From positions 337,713 to 401,712 of the forward strand of contig NZ_QPIB01000009.1 in the NCBI RefSeq assembly GCF_003671765.1: a stretch of 64,000 nucleotides of DNA, read 5' to 3'. Numbering within the stretch: position 1 is the first letter of the stretch; each line of letters starts with the position of its first letter. This document shows, piece by piece, positions 1-6,708 of this stretch. This DNA is from Xenophilus sp. E41. Its GTDB lineage: Bacteria > Pseudomonadota > Gammaproteobacteria > Burkholderiales > Burkholderiaceae_C. The notes beneath the pieces are model-generated. The model made no database searches. It had not been told where the DNA came from and saw only the letters and a program-made list of their open reading frames with translations. The position numbers and the translations under genes are program-made.

Positions 1-689
1 GCGCCCAGGCGGGTCGCCTCGATGCCGGTGCCCAGGGGGCTGCGTGTGCCCCAGCCCTGCACGTAGAGCGGGGCACCGGGCTGCAGCAGGCCGCCGATCA
101 TGCGACCCACGTGCGGCGGGAAGCGCACCACGGTGCCGTCGTCGAGCAGCGCGCCATGCGCGTCGCCGCGGTCGTTGAAGAGCACGCGCGCGATGCGGCC
201 GCCGGCGCTCATCGAGGCCAGCGCGCCCAGGGGGCGTGGCGGCGGAGGCAGGGCGCCGGGCGAGGGCGGCTGGTCGGTCACGGCGCGGCCGTTGGCGCGG
301 ATCTCCTGCGCCCGCAGCGCACCGGCATCGCCTGCACGCCAGCCGGTCGCGTCGATGCGGTCACCGACCCTGGCCAGTGCCGTCACGCTGGCCGAAAGAT
401 GCGGCGCGAAGGCGATCTGGGTGCCGTTGTCCAGCAGCAGGCCGTCGGCCTCGCCGTTGGGGTTGACCAGCCAGCGTGCGACCTGGCCGCTCACGCTGGC
501 CGTGGCCATCGGTGCCGGGGCCAGCGGGCCGCCCGGGGGTGGCGGCAGCGGGCCGGCCATGCCGGCGGGGTGAGGCATCGGGCCGCCGGGCGGTGCGGGT
601 TGGGGCGCGGGCTGCGCGACTGCGAGGGCAGAGACTGCCATCAGGCCGGCCAGCAGGCTGGCGCGCAAGGAAGGAAGGGAAGTGGCCAT
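1..689 (-). CDS. Exported Pro/Gly-rich protein with a duplicated ~50-residue domain (C-terminus cut by window edge)
   Basis: The reading frame opens at an ATG preceded by AAGGAG at good spacing and stays open to the left edge (229 codons visible), so the C-terminus is missing. Residues 1-26 look like a Sec signal peptide with a cleavage site near AVAQP. Residues 27-60 are rich in Pro, Gly and Met. Two similar units follow, at about 68-117 and 164-213. Each has the pattern G-(Q/R)-(V/I)-A-R, then LLD(N/D)GT, then a hydrophobic stretch ending in GW, which suggests an internal duplication of a small beta domain. I do not recognise the family. The product should be periplasmic or surface-exposed. 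Upstream lie a sigma-54-like promoter and a palindrome, next to a sigma-54 activator gene, so it is probably a target of that two-component system. Confidence 0.75.
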   Translation of the reverse strand, partial: MATSLPSLRASLLAGLMAVSALAVAQPAPQPAPPGGPMPHPAGMAGPLPPPPGGPLAPAPMATASVSGQVARWLVNPNGEADGLLLDNGTQIAFAPHLSASVTALARVGDRIDATGWRAGDAGALRAQEIRANGRAVTDQPPSPGALPPPPRPLGALASMSAGGRIARVLFNDRGDAHGALLDDGTVVRFPPHVGRMIGGLLQPGAPLYVQGWGTRSPLGTGIEATRLG

Positions 690-721
690 GGTGTGCTCCT
701 TGAAGGGATGTGCCATGGGCT

Positions 722-737
722 TCCAAGACGCGTGCCA
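722..737 (-). promoter_or_regulatory. Sigma-54 (-24/-12) promoter candidate
   Basis: Read on the minus strand the site is TGGCACGCGTCTTGGA. The sigma-54 consensus is TGGCACG-N4-TTGCA, so the -24 GG, the CACG and the spacing match and only the C of the -12 GC differs. Predicted transcription start is about 22 bases ahead of the ATG at 689, leaving room for the AAGGAG ribosome site. The neighbouring operon encodes a GAFTGA-containing sigma-54 activator. Confidence 0.6.
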
Positions 738-742
738 AGGGC

Positions 743-758
743 GATTTCCTTTGAAATC
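743..758. repeat. Short inverted repeat GATTTC-CTTT-GAAATC upstream of the sigma-54-like promoter
   Basis: A perfect 6-base inverted repeat with a 4-base spacer, AT-rich compared with its surroundings, lies between the -24 element and the distal palindrome. It could be a second activator site or part of a DNA-bending region. The sequence alone does not decide. Confidence 0.35.
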
Positions 759-799
759 AAGGACTTGCGTCTCCGACCCGCTCCGCGATCGGATGATGG

Positions 800-818
800 C
801 CGGACACCCCCTGTCCGG
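800..818. promoter_or_regulatory. 19-bp palindrome, candidate upstream activating sequence
   Basis: CCGGACA-CCCCC-TGTCCGG is a perfect 7-base inverted repeat about 100 bases upstream of the predicted sigma-54 start. That is a typical distance for an NtrC-type enhancer site. It also lies just beyond the regulator stop codon at 834, so a weak terminator is possible, but no T-run follows on either strand. Confidence 0.5.
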
Positions 819-833
819 AAACACGACAGCTTG

Positions 834-2183
834 CTAGTCGAGGCCGTGCTGTGTCAGCTTGGCGTACAGCAGCTGACGGTGGATGCCGAGCTGGCGCGCC
901 GCCAGCGAGCGGTTGCCGCCCGCCTCGGCCAGGGCGTGACGCAGCAGCAGCTTCTCCAGCCGGTCGATCGCCTCGGGCAGGGTGCCCGCATACCAGTCGG
1001 CGGGCAGGGCGTCGGTGGCCGCAGCGCCGGGCGCGGGCGAGGCATCGGCCAGGTCCAGCTGGTGGATCACCGCGCCGCGCTGCAGCGCCTGGCAGCGCTC
1101 CATCGCATTGCGAAGCTCTCTGACGTTGCCGGGCCATCGATGGGCCAGCAGCGCGGCCGCGGCTTCGGGCGACAGGCGCTTGGCCGGGCCCGGCGCCGCC
1201 GCGATGCGCAGGAAGTGCTCGGCCAGCGGCACGATGTCGGCCAGGCGTTCACGCAGCGGCGGCAGATGGATGGCCAGCACGTCCAGGCGGTAGCGCAGGT
1301 CTTCGCGAAAGCGCCCGTCGGCCACGGCCTGCGCGAGGTCGCGGTGGGTGGCGGCCACCACGCGCACGTCCACCTTCTGCGGGCGGTGGCTGCCCACCGG
1401 CGTCACCTCGCCCTCCTGCAGCACGCGCAGCAGCTTGGCCTGCACGTCCAGCGCCATGTCGCCGATCTCGTCGAGCAGCAGCACGCCGCCGTCGGCCGCC
1501 TTGAAGCAGCCGGGCCGGTCGGCGACCGCGCCGGTGAAGGCGCCCTTCACATGGCCGAAGAGCTCGCTCTCGAGCAGCTCGCGTGGAATGGCCGCGCAGT
1601 TGACGGCGACGAAGGGTTGGGCCGCGCGGTCCGAATGGCGGTGCAGCGCGCGCGCCACCAGTTCCTTGCCGGTGCCCGTCTCGCCGACCACCAGCACCGG
1701 TGCGCGGCTGCCGGCGGCCAGGCCGATGCGCTTGTGCACCTCGCGCATGGCCTCGCTGATGCCGATCATCTCGCCATCGTCCGGCAAGGGGGCACGCTCG
1801 GGCGTGGCCGGCGGCGGTGCCGAGGCGGCCAGCGCGCGCCGCACCACCTCGATCACGCCGTCGCGGCTCACCGGCTTGGTGAGGTGGTCGAAGGCGCCCA
1901 GGCGCATCGCCTCGATGGTGCCGGCGCTGCCGGCGTGCGCGGTGAGCACGACCACCGGCGGCAGGCGCGGCAGGGTGGCCTTCATCGCGGCCAGCGTCTG
2001 CAGGCCGTCCATGCCCGGCATGCGGTAGTCGAGGAAGACCAGGTCGAAGCGCTGCGTGGCGAGGCGCGCGAGGCCGTCCTCGCCGCGGTGTTCGACCGCC
2101 ACGGCATGGCCCAGCCCTTCGAGCGTCTCGCGCAGCGAATCGGCGAAATCCGTGTCGTCGTCGACGATCAGCAGTGCTGCCAT
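834..2183 (-). CDS. NtrC-family sigma-54-dependent response regulator
   Basis: The protein has 449 residues in the full three-domain NtrC layout. The receiver domain (1-120) has acidic residues D8-D10, the phospho-acceptor aspartate at 52 and the LTKP lysine. The central AAA+ domain has Walker A GETGTGKE, the sigma-54 contact motif GAFTGA and Walker B LLLDEIGD. A C-terminal Fis-type helix-turn-helix follows (GGNRSLAARQLGIHRQLLY). The ATG overlaps the end of the sensor kinase gene by 16 bases, so the two are co-translated. It should activate sigma-54 promoters when phosphorylated, and the exported-protein gene immediately downstream carries such a promoter. The signal is unknown; the arrangement recalls ZraSR-ZraP, but no zinc motif is evident. 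Confidence 0.93.
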   Translation of the reverse strand: MAALLIVDDDTDFADSLRETLEGLGHAVAVEHRGEDGLARLATQRFDLVFLDYRMPGMDGLQTLAAMKATLPRLPPVVVLTAHAGSAGTIEAMRLGAFDHLTKPVSRDGVIEVVRRALAASAPPPATPERAPLPDDGEMIGISEAMREVHKRIGLAAGSRAPVLVVGETGTGKELVARALHRHSDRAAQPFVAVNCAAIPRELLESELFGHVKGAFTGAVADRPGCFKAADGGVLLLDEIGDMALDVQAKLLRVLQEGEVTPVGSHRPQKVDVRVVAATHRDLAQAVADGRFREDLRYRLDVLAIHLPPLRERLADIVPLAEHFLRIAAAPGPAKRLSPEAAAALLAHRWPGNVRELRNAMERCQALQRGAVIHQLDLADASPAPGAAATDALPADWYAGTLPEAIDRLEKLLLRHALAEAGGNRSLAARQLGIHRQLLYAKLTQHGLD

Positions 2184-3616
2184 GGCATCTCCAGGATGAA
2201 GCGCGCACCGGGCGTGCCGGCCTCGTGGCGCAACTCGCCGCCGTGGGCGATCGCGACTTCGCGCGCCAGCGCCAGGCCCAGGCCCGTGCCGTCGGCGCGG
2301 CCGGTGCCGAAGGGCTCGAAGAGACGGCCGCGCACCGCCTCGGGTACGCCCTCGCCGTCGTCGGCGACACCCAGCACGAGCAGGCCGCGCGCCGCGTCGC
2401 CCTCGGCCCACAGGCGCACGCTGCCGCCGGGGCTGCGGGCGTGGCGCACCGCGTTGTCGAGCAGGTTGTCGACGGCGCGTCCCAGGTGCATGGGGTCGAA
2501 GACGGCACAGGTCGGCGTGCCTTCGGCCAGCACCAGCGCCACCTGGCGCTGCGCGGCCGATTCGGCGACCGTGGCCAGGCGTTCCTGCAGCCAGGGTTGC
2601 AGCGGCACCGCCTGCGGGTTCAGGTCCAGCGGCTGGACCAGCGCGAGCAGGCTGCGCACCACCGCGTCGAGCCGGTCGATCTGGCCGACGATGGTGCGCA
2701 GGGCGACGGCCTGCGTGCCGGCATCGGCCGCCAGCGCGTTCTCGGCCTTCAGGCGCATGGCGGCAATGGGGTTGCGGATCTCGTGCGCCACGGCCGAGGT
2801 CATGCGGCCCAGCGCGGCCAGCCGCAGGTCGCGGCTGCGCTGTGCCAGCGCGTCGCGGGCGGCCGCCTGTGCCTGCGCGAAGCGGGCCGCATAGCCGTTG
2901 TAGCTGGCGACGATGCGGTCGAGCTCGTCCAGCCCGGTGCGCGCCAGCGTGGGCATGGTGTCGGCCGGCGCGGCGGCCAGGGCGGCTTCGAGCCCGCGCA
3001 GCCGCGCCCGGCCGCGGTACAGCAGCACCGCCAGCCACAACGCCGAGCACACGATCGCTGCCGCCAGCGCGCCCAGGCCCAGGCGCAGGCTGCCTTCCGC
3101 GGCGGCGGCACCGAGCTGGGTGCGCGTCATGGTCCAGGCGGCGGCGCCCGGCGCGGCAAGCGGGCAGGCCGCGACGATCAGCAGTTCGCGGCTGCCGCGC
3201 ACCTGCTGCGTACGCAGGCGCTGCGTGCCCACGGCCTGCTGCGCCGTCTGCTCGATCAGCGCCTGCTCGGCCGCGGGCACGTCGGTCTTCACGCTGCTGC
3301 CTTCGTAGGTGGGATAGGCGTACGCGCCGATGCCGCCCTCGGCCCGCCAGATGCCGCCTTCGACGTACGGCGCCTCGGTCAGCACCAGCTGCAGCAGCAC
3401 GCGCGCCAGGTCCAGCCGCAGCGTGGCGGTGTCGGGCGCCGACTGCGCGTAGCGCTGCGCGAGCTGGTTGCAGCTGCCTTCGACGCGCGCACGGCCCAGC
3501 TCCAGCTGCATGGCGGGACTCAGCCGGTACAGCCCGAGCACCACCACGCCCAGCAGCAGGCACACGGCCAGCAGCAGGGCCCAGAACACGGCGAGTTGCA
3601 GCCTCAGGGAGCGCAT
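2168..3616 (-). CDS. Membrane sensor histidine kinase
   Basis: This 482-residue kinase has TM1 at about 8-30, a periplasmic sensor region of roughly 145 residues, TM2 at about 177-200, a linker, a HisKA domain with the phospho-acceptor His278 (motif AVAHEIRNP) and a HATPase_c domain with N box NLLDNAVRHA and G boxes DDGEGVP and GTGLGLAL. It phosphorylates the co-encoded NtrC-type regulator. The periplasmic part contains two cysteines (near 49 and 151) but no domain I recognise. The chosen ATG begins directly before the first membrane helix. The gene is divergent from the DsbA-like gene across a 147-base gap in which I see no clear promoter. Confidence 0.92.
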   Translation of the reverse strand: MRSLRLQLAVFWALLLAVCLLLGVVVLGLYRLSPAMQLELGRARVEGSCNQLAQRYAQSAPDTATLRLDLARVLLQLVLTEAPYVEGGIWRAEGGIGAYAYPTYEGSSVKTDVPAAEQALIEQTAQQAVGTQRLRTQQVRGSRELLIVAACPLAAPGAAAWTMTRTQLGAAAAEGSLRLGLGALAAAIVCSALWLAVLLYRGRARLRGLEAALAAAPADTMPTLARTGLDELDRIVASYNGYAARFAQAQAAARDALAQRSRDLRLAALGRMTSAVAHEIRNPIAAMRLKAENALAADAGTQAVALRTIVGQIDRLDAVVRSLLALVQPLDLNPQAVPLQPWLQERLATVAESAAQRQVALVLAEGTPTCAVFDPMHLGRAVDNLLDNAVRHARSPGGSVRLWAEGDAARGLLVLGVADDGEGVPEAVRGRLFEPFGTGRADGTGLGLALAREVAIAHGGELRHEAGTPGARFILEMPWQHC

Positions 3617-3763
3617 CGGGACAAGGAAGGCAGGGGTGGGCAGGGAAGGGGCAGCGGAGTATGCGCGACGGCGATGCACCGGCCCTGACGGACGCCAGGC
3701 CGTGCACCGGCAGCCAAAGCCCCGCGCCCACCGGGGTCGGGCAGCGGGCGGACAATCCCGCGC

Positions 3764-4456
3764 ATGAGCAGCCCCACCTCCGCCCCCACCGCCCTGCAGA
3801 TCGACTTCGTGTCCGACGTTTCGTGCCCCTGGTGCGCCGTCGGCCTGGCCTCGCTGGAACAGGCGCTGGCGCGCGTCGGCCCCGAGATCGACGTGCACCT
3901 GCGCTTCCAGCCCTTCGAGCTCAATCCGCAGATGGTTCCCGAGGGCGAGGACTCCGTCGAGCACCTGCAGCGCAAGTACGGCATCAGCGAAGAGCAGGTG
4001 CGGGCCAACGGCGAACACCTGCGCCAGCGCGGGCTGGCGGTGGGCTTTCCCTTCGACCTCGACAAGCGCAAGCGCGTGTGGAACACCTTCGACGCGCACC
4101 GCCTGCTGCACTGGGCCGAACTGGAAGGCGAGGCGCAGCAGCTGGCCCTGAAGAAGTCGCTGTTCAAGGCCTACTTCCTCGATGGCCTGAGCCCGGCCGA
4201 CCATGAGCTGCTGGTGCGCCTGGCCGTGGACGCGGGCCTCGACGAATCGCGCGCCCGCGCCATCCTGGCCGGCGACGAGTACGCCCAGGAGGTGCGCGAG
4301 CGCGAGCGGCTCTACACCGACGCCGGCATCCATTCGGTGCCGGCCATCGTCATCAACAACCAGCACCTGATCTCGGGCGGCCAGCCGCCGGAGGTCTTCG
4401 AGCGCGCGCTGCGCCAGATCGCCGGGGCCCAGCCGCCGGCGGTGATGAGCGCCTGA
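3764..4456 (+). CDS. DsbA/FrnE-family thiol-disulfide oxidoreductase
   Basis: The protein has 230 residues and no signal peptide, so it is probably cytoplasmic. A thioredoxin fold begins with a beta strand followed by the redox motif C21-P-W-C24. The cis-proline is in HSVPAIVINN near residue 195, followed by the QHLISGGQPP segment typical of FrnE/2-hydroxychromene-isomerase-like DsbA proteins. The central insertion is the usual alpha-helical domain. Likely role: disulfide exchange or isomerisation of small thiol substrates. It is a single-gene unit: a divergent kinase gene lies upstream and the stop codon sits inside the loop of a terminator hairpin. Confidence 0.9.
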   Translation: MSSPTSAPTALQIDFVSDVSCPWCAVGLASLEQALARVGPEIDVHLRFQPFELNPQMVPEGEDSVEHLQRKYGISEEQVRANGEHLRQRGLAVGFPFDLDKRKRVWNTFDAHRLLHWAELEGEAQQLALKKSLFKAYFLDGLSPADHELLVRLAVDAGLDESRARAILAGDEYAQEVRERERLYTDAGIHSVPAIVINNQHLISGGQPPEVFERALRQIAGAQPPAVMSA

Positions 4457-4471
4457 GCGGCGCTTTTTTTT
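4448..4471 (+). terminator. Rho-independent terminator overlapping the DsbA-like stop codon
   Basis: AGCGCC-TGAGC-GGCGCT forms a perfect 6-base stem followed directly by eight T residues. The TGA stop of the upstream gene (4454-4456) lies in the loop. Confidence 0.85.
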
Positions 4472-4477
4472 AAAGCG

Positions 4478-4516
4478 AAAAAAAGTGGCTGCAGCGCCCA
4501 TGGCACGGGCGCAGCC
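4478..4516 (-). terminator. Rho-independent terminator for the opgC-like gene
   Basis: On the minus strand a GC-rich hairpin (arms 4507-4516 and 4487-4499, with a three-base bulge) is followed after two bases by seven T residues. It faces the plus-strand terminator at 4448-4471, so both convergent genes end cleanly. Confidence 0.75.
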
Positions 4517-4537
4517 AGCCATGGTTTCGATAGCAGA

Positions 4538-5722
4538 TCAGGCGCGTCGGCCGGCGTCGGCCAGTGCCGGTGCCGGGCGCTTGCCCGCCCGCTCGCGGGC
4601 CTCGAAGCGCGCCACGGCCCAGGCCACCGCATAGAGCCACAGGAACACGCTGCCCAGCAGCGCCACGTCGGCCCACAGCGGCCGTGCGCGGTGGCCGAAG
4701 AGCGCCACCACGATCAGCACCGCCACCAGGTGCGCGCAGAACACGGCCAGCGAGGCCGATCCCATCGTCTCGAGCCAGCGCGGCCGGGGCAGGTGCGACA
4801 GCCAGCCCGGGCCGAAGCGGAAGGCCACGATGCCGATGGCCGCCAGGTCGAGCAGGCGCAGCGGGCCGAGCCGCCACTTGTCGAACAGCAGGTTCAGCTC
4901 GGCATGCTCGCCGAAGGGCGCCTGGCCCCAGGGGCCGAGGTGGCGCCAGGCCAGGCAGCCCACGGCCACCACCACGGCGATCTGCACCACGCGGCGCGGG
5001 ACGACGATCGGCCGCGCATCGGGCGCGTTGCGGCTGGCGCCCATCCACAGCCCGAAGAACCACAGGAACTGCCAGGCGAAGGTGTCGAAGGATCCGGTCT
5101 CGTTGAAGGGGATGGGGATGCCGAGCAGGCCCATCATCAGATGCTCGTGCAGCCACGGCGTCATGCCGAACTGCGCGCCGGCCCACAGCAGGGCGCTCAG
5201 CAGCATCGGCCGCTGCCAGCCGTGACGCAGCGCATAGGCCATGACCCAGGGGCTGAGCAGCATGAACAGGATGTACAGCGGCAGGATGTCCAGCAGGGCA
5301 GGCTGGTAGACCAGCAGCAGCGAGTACAAGAAGCCCTCGTGCGGATGCGCGAGGTAGTACTTGAGCAGGTCCTTGACCTGCGGTTCCTCGATGTGCAGGC
5401 CGATGGCCAGCGCGGTGATCACCGTGAAGAGGAAGAGCAGCAGTGCCGCCTGGCTCATGTAGATGCGCACGGCACGCTTCCAGAAGCCGCGGCGCATCGC
5501 ATCCACCCCCTGCGTGTGGCCGATGCGGCCGTAGACCAGGCCCGAAACGAAGGCAGACAGCAGCACGAAGCCTTCAGCCGCCGACACGAAGCCGAAGGGC
5601 TGCCCCACCGGGTCGGTGAAGCGCGTGGGCACGTGCGTGATCGTCATCAGCACGAGCATCAGCCCGCGCACGGCGTCGATCTCCCAGTAGCGACGCGACG
5701 GGGGCGGTGCGGAAGCGCTCAT
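4538..5722 (-). CDS. OpgC-like acyltransferase-3 family membrane protein
   Basis: This 394-residue multi-pass protein has about ten hydrophobic helices. The N-terminal region (RYWEIDAVRGLMLVLMTITHVP) matches the start of OpgC-domain proteins, where an early D-x-x-R-G and a helix-embedded histidine are typical. OpgC transfers succinyl groups to osmoregulated periplasmic glucans across the inner membrane; many proteobacterial members are uncharacterised and may modify other envelope glycans. No opgG or opgH homologue is nearby, so the substrate is unknown. The C-terminus is basic and cytoplasmic. The gene stands alone between convergent terminators and a 215-base upstream gap. Confidence 0.8.
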   Translation of the reverse strand: MSASAPPPSRRYWEIDAVRGLMLVLMTITHVPTRFTDPVGQPFGFVSAAEGFVLLSAFVSGLVYGRIGHTQGVDAMRRGFWKRAVRIYMSQAALLLFLFTVITALAIGLHIEEPQVKDLLKYYLAHPHEGFLYSLLLVYQPALLDILPLYILFMLLSPWVMAYALRHGWQRPMLLSALLWAGAQFGMTPWLHEHLMMGLLGIPIPFNETGSFDTFAWQFLWFFGLWMGASRNAPDARPIVVPRRVVQIAVVVAVGCLAWRHLGPWGQAPFGEHAELNLLFDKWRLGPLRLLDLAAIGIVAFRFGPGWLSHLPRPRWLETMGSASLAVFCAHLVAVLIVVALFGHRARPLWADVALLGSVFLWLYAVAWAVARFEARERAGKRPAPALADAGRRA

Positions 5723-5937
5723 CGGCGGGGGGCTTTCATCGCAGGGACTCTATCGGCGTGAAGCTGACGGGATGTCGGTCGGCGCTCCATGACCACGTGG
5801 GCCATGCGGCATCGGCCGGGGTGGGGAGATCGGGCGGCGCGCCGTCCTACCGGCGCACGCCGCCCGGTTCGACGGCGCAGGCGCGCGCCGGTTCCTAGGC
5901 TGTTGCGCCTGCTGACACAAAAGATAGGAACTGCACC

Positions 5938-6129
5938 ATGAGCATGCGCAAGCGCCGCCGCGGCCTGTACGCCAACATCCAGGCCAAGCGCCGCCGCATC
6001 GCACGCGGCAGCGGCGAACACATGCGCAAGCCGGGCGAGAAGGGTGCGCCGGCCCGCGGTGCATTCCGCAAGGCCGCGAAGACGGCGCACGGCCGGCGCC
6101 GAACGCGCCGCCGAACCAGCAAGCGGTAG
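5938..6129 (+). CDS. Small very basic protein (63 aa) of unknown function
   Basis: The 63-residue product is dominated by Arg and Lys (about 40 percent). Its central block, GSGEHMRKPGEKGAP, I recognise from short basic proteins of bacteria and phages with no assigned role. The tail (RRRTRRRTSKR) is disordered-looking and likely binds nucleic acid. AGGAAC lies 7 bases before the ATG, and a second in-frame ATG follows two codons later. The gene is isolated between the OpgC-like gene and the Lrp regulator. That the GSGE/KPG block is an ordered motif rather than filler makes a real gene likely; the function is open. Confidence 0.7.
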   Translation: MSMRKRRRGLYANIQAKRRRIARGSGEHMRKPGEKGAPARGAFRKAAKTAHGRRRTRRRTSKR

Positions 6130-6139
6130 CCGGCCGCGC

Positions 6140-6643
6140 TCAGGCGAGGCTGGCAATGGGCACGGTCGCCTCCTTCAGCACGCGCAGCACGAAGTGCGAC
6201 TTGCTGTGGCGGATGCCGGGGATCTTGTAGAGCTTCTCGCGCAGCAGCCGTTCGTAGTCGCGCGTGTCGCGCACGGCGATGCGGATGTAGTAGTCGTAGT
6301 CGCCCGACACGAGATACGCCTCCTGGATCTCGGGGATGGTCGCCAGCACGCGGCCGAAGTCGTACAGGGTCTCGTCGGTGTGGCTCTCGAGCGTGACCTG
6401 GACGATGACCGAGTCCTGGTAGCCCAGCTTGCCGGCGTCGACGTCGACCCTGTAGCGCTTGATGACGCCCTCGGCCTCCAGCCGCTTGATGCGACCCCAG
6501 CAGGTGGTGGCCGACAGGCCGACCTCGGCGCCGATCTCCTGCAGGGTGCGGCGCGAGTCGGCCAGCAGGATGCGCAGGATCGCCATGTCGGTCTTGTCGA
6601 AATTTCCTTCGGCCGGTTCGCTCGATTTCCGATGGGTTTTCAT
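6140..6643 (-). CDS. Lrp/AsnC-family transcriptional regulator
   Basis: The 167-residue protein has an N-terminal winged helix-turn-helix (DKTDMAILRILLADSRR, then IGAEVGLSATTCWGRIKRLE) and a C-terminal RAM/ligand-binding domain with the GDYDYYIRIAVRD segment. Family members bind amino acids and regulate amino-acid metabolism as octamers. It is divergent from the acetolactate synthase gene; the 65-base space between them carries a CTTCG-N6-CGAAG palindrome, so it probably regulates itself and that gene. The ATG at 6643 was chosen over an upstream frame extension because it begins just before the conserved domain. Confidence 0.9.
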   Translation of the reverse strand: MKTHRKSSEPAEGNFDKTDMAILRILLADSRRTLQEIGAEVGLSATTCWGRIKRLEAEGVIKRYRVDVDAGKLGYQDSVIVQVTLESHTDETLYDFGRVLATIPEIQEAYLVSGDYDYYIRIAVRDTRDYERLLREKLYKIPGIRHSKSHFVLRVLKEATVPIASLA

Positions 6644-6658
6644 GGTTTGGCCCCGATT

Positions 6659-6674
6659 CTTCGAATTTGCGAAG
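6659..6674. promoter_or_regulatory. Candidate Lrp operator
   Basis: CTTCG-AATTTG-CGAAG is a perfect 5-base inverted repeat with an AT-rich centre, located midway between the divergent lrp-type and acetolactate synthase genes. Size and AT centre fit Lrp/AsnC sites (about 15 bp dyads). Confidence 0.5.
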
Positions 6675-6708
6675 CACATTCTGCGCTGATCCCTGAAAAA
6701 TCGGTGGC

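Noticed and set aside
800-818. Palindrome as terminator of the response regulator gene
   Set aside because: No T-run follows on the minus strand, and the location fits an enhancer of the next gene better, though a weak terminator cannot be excluded.
111-2894. Long plus-strand open frame opposite the kinase and response regulator genes
   Set aside because: It is antisense to two proteins with full domain sets; its translation is repetitive Arg/Ala/Gly/His typical of GC-rich shadow frames.
834-3755. A possible fused kinase-regulator protein in one frame
   Set aside because: The N-terminal part of this frame is out-of-frame translation of the kinase; the regulator starts at its own ATG at 2183, overlapping the kinase end by 16 bases.
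5719-6156. Minus-strand frame over the small basic protein and the gap before it
   Set aside because: No ribosome site and low-complexity Arg/Ala composition; the plus-strand 63-residue frame has a better start and a recognisable block.
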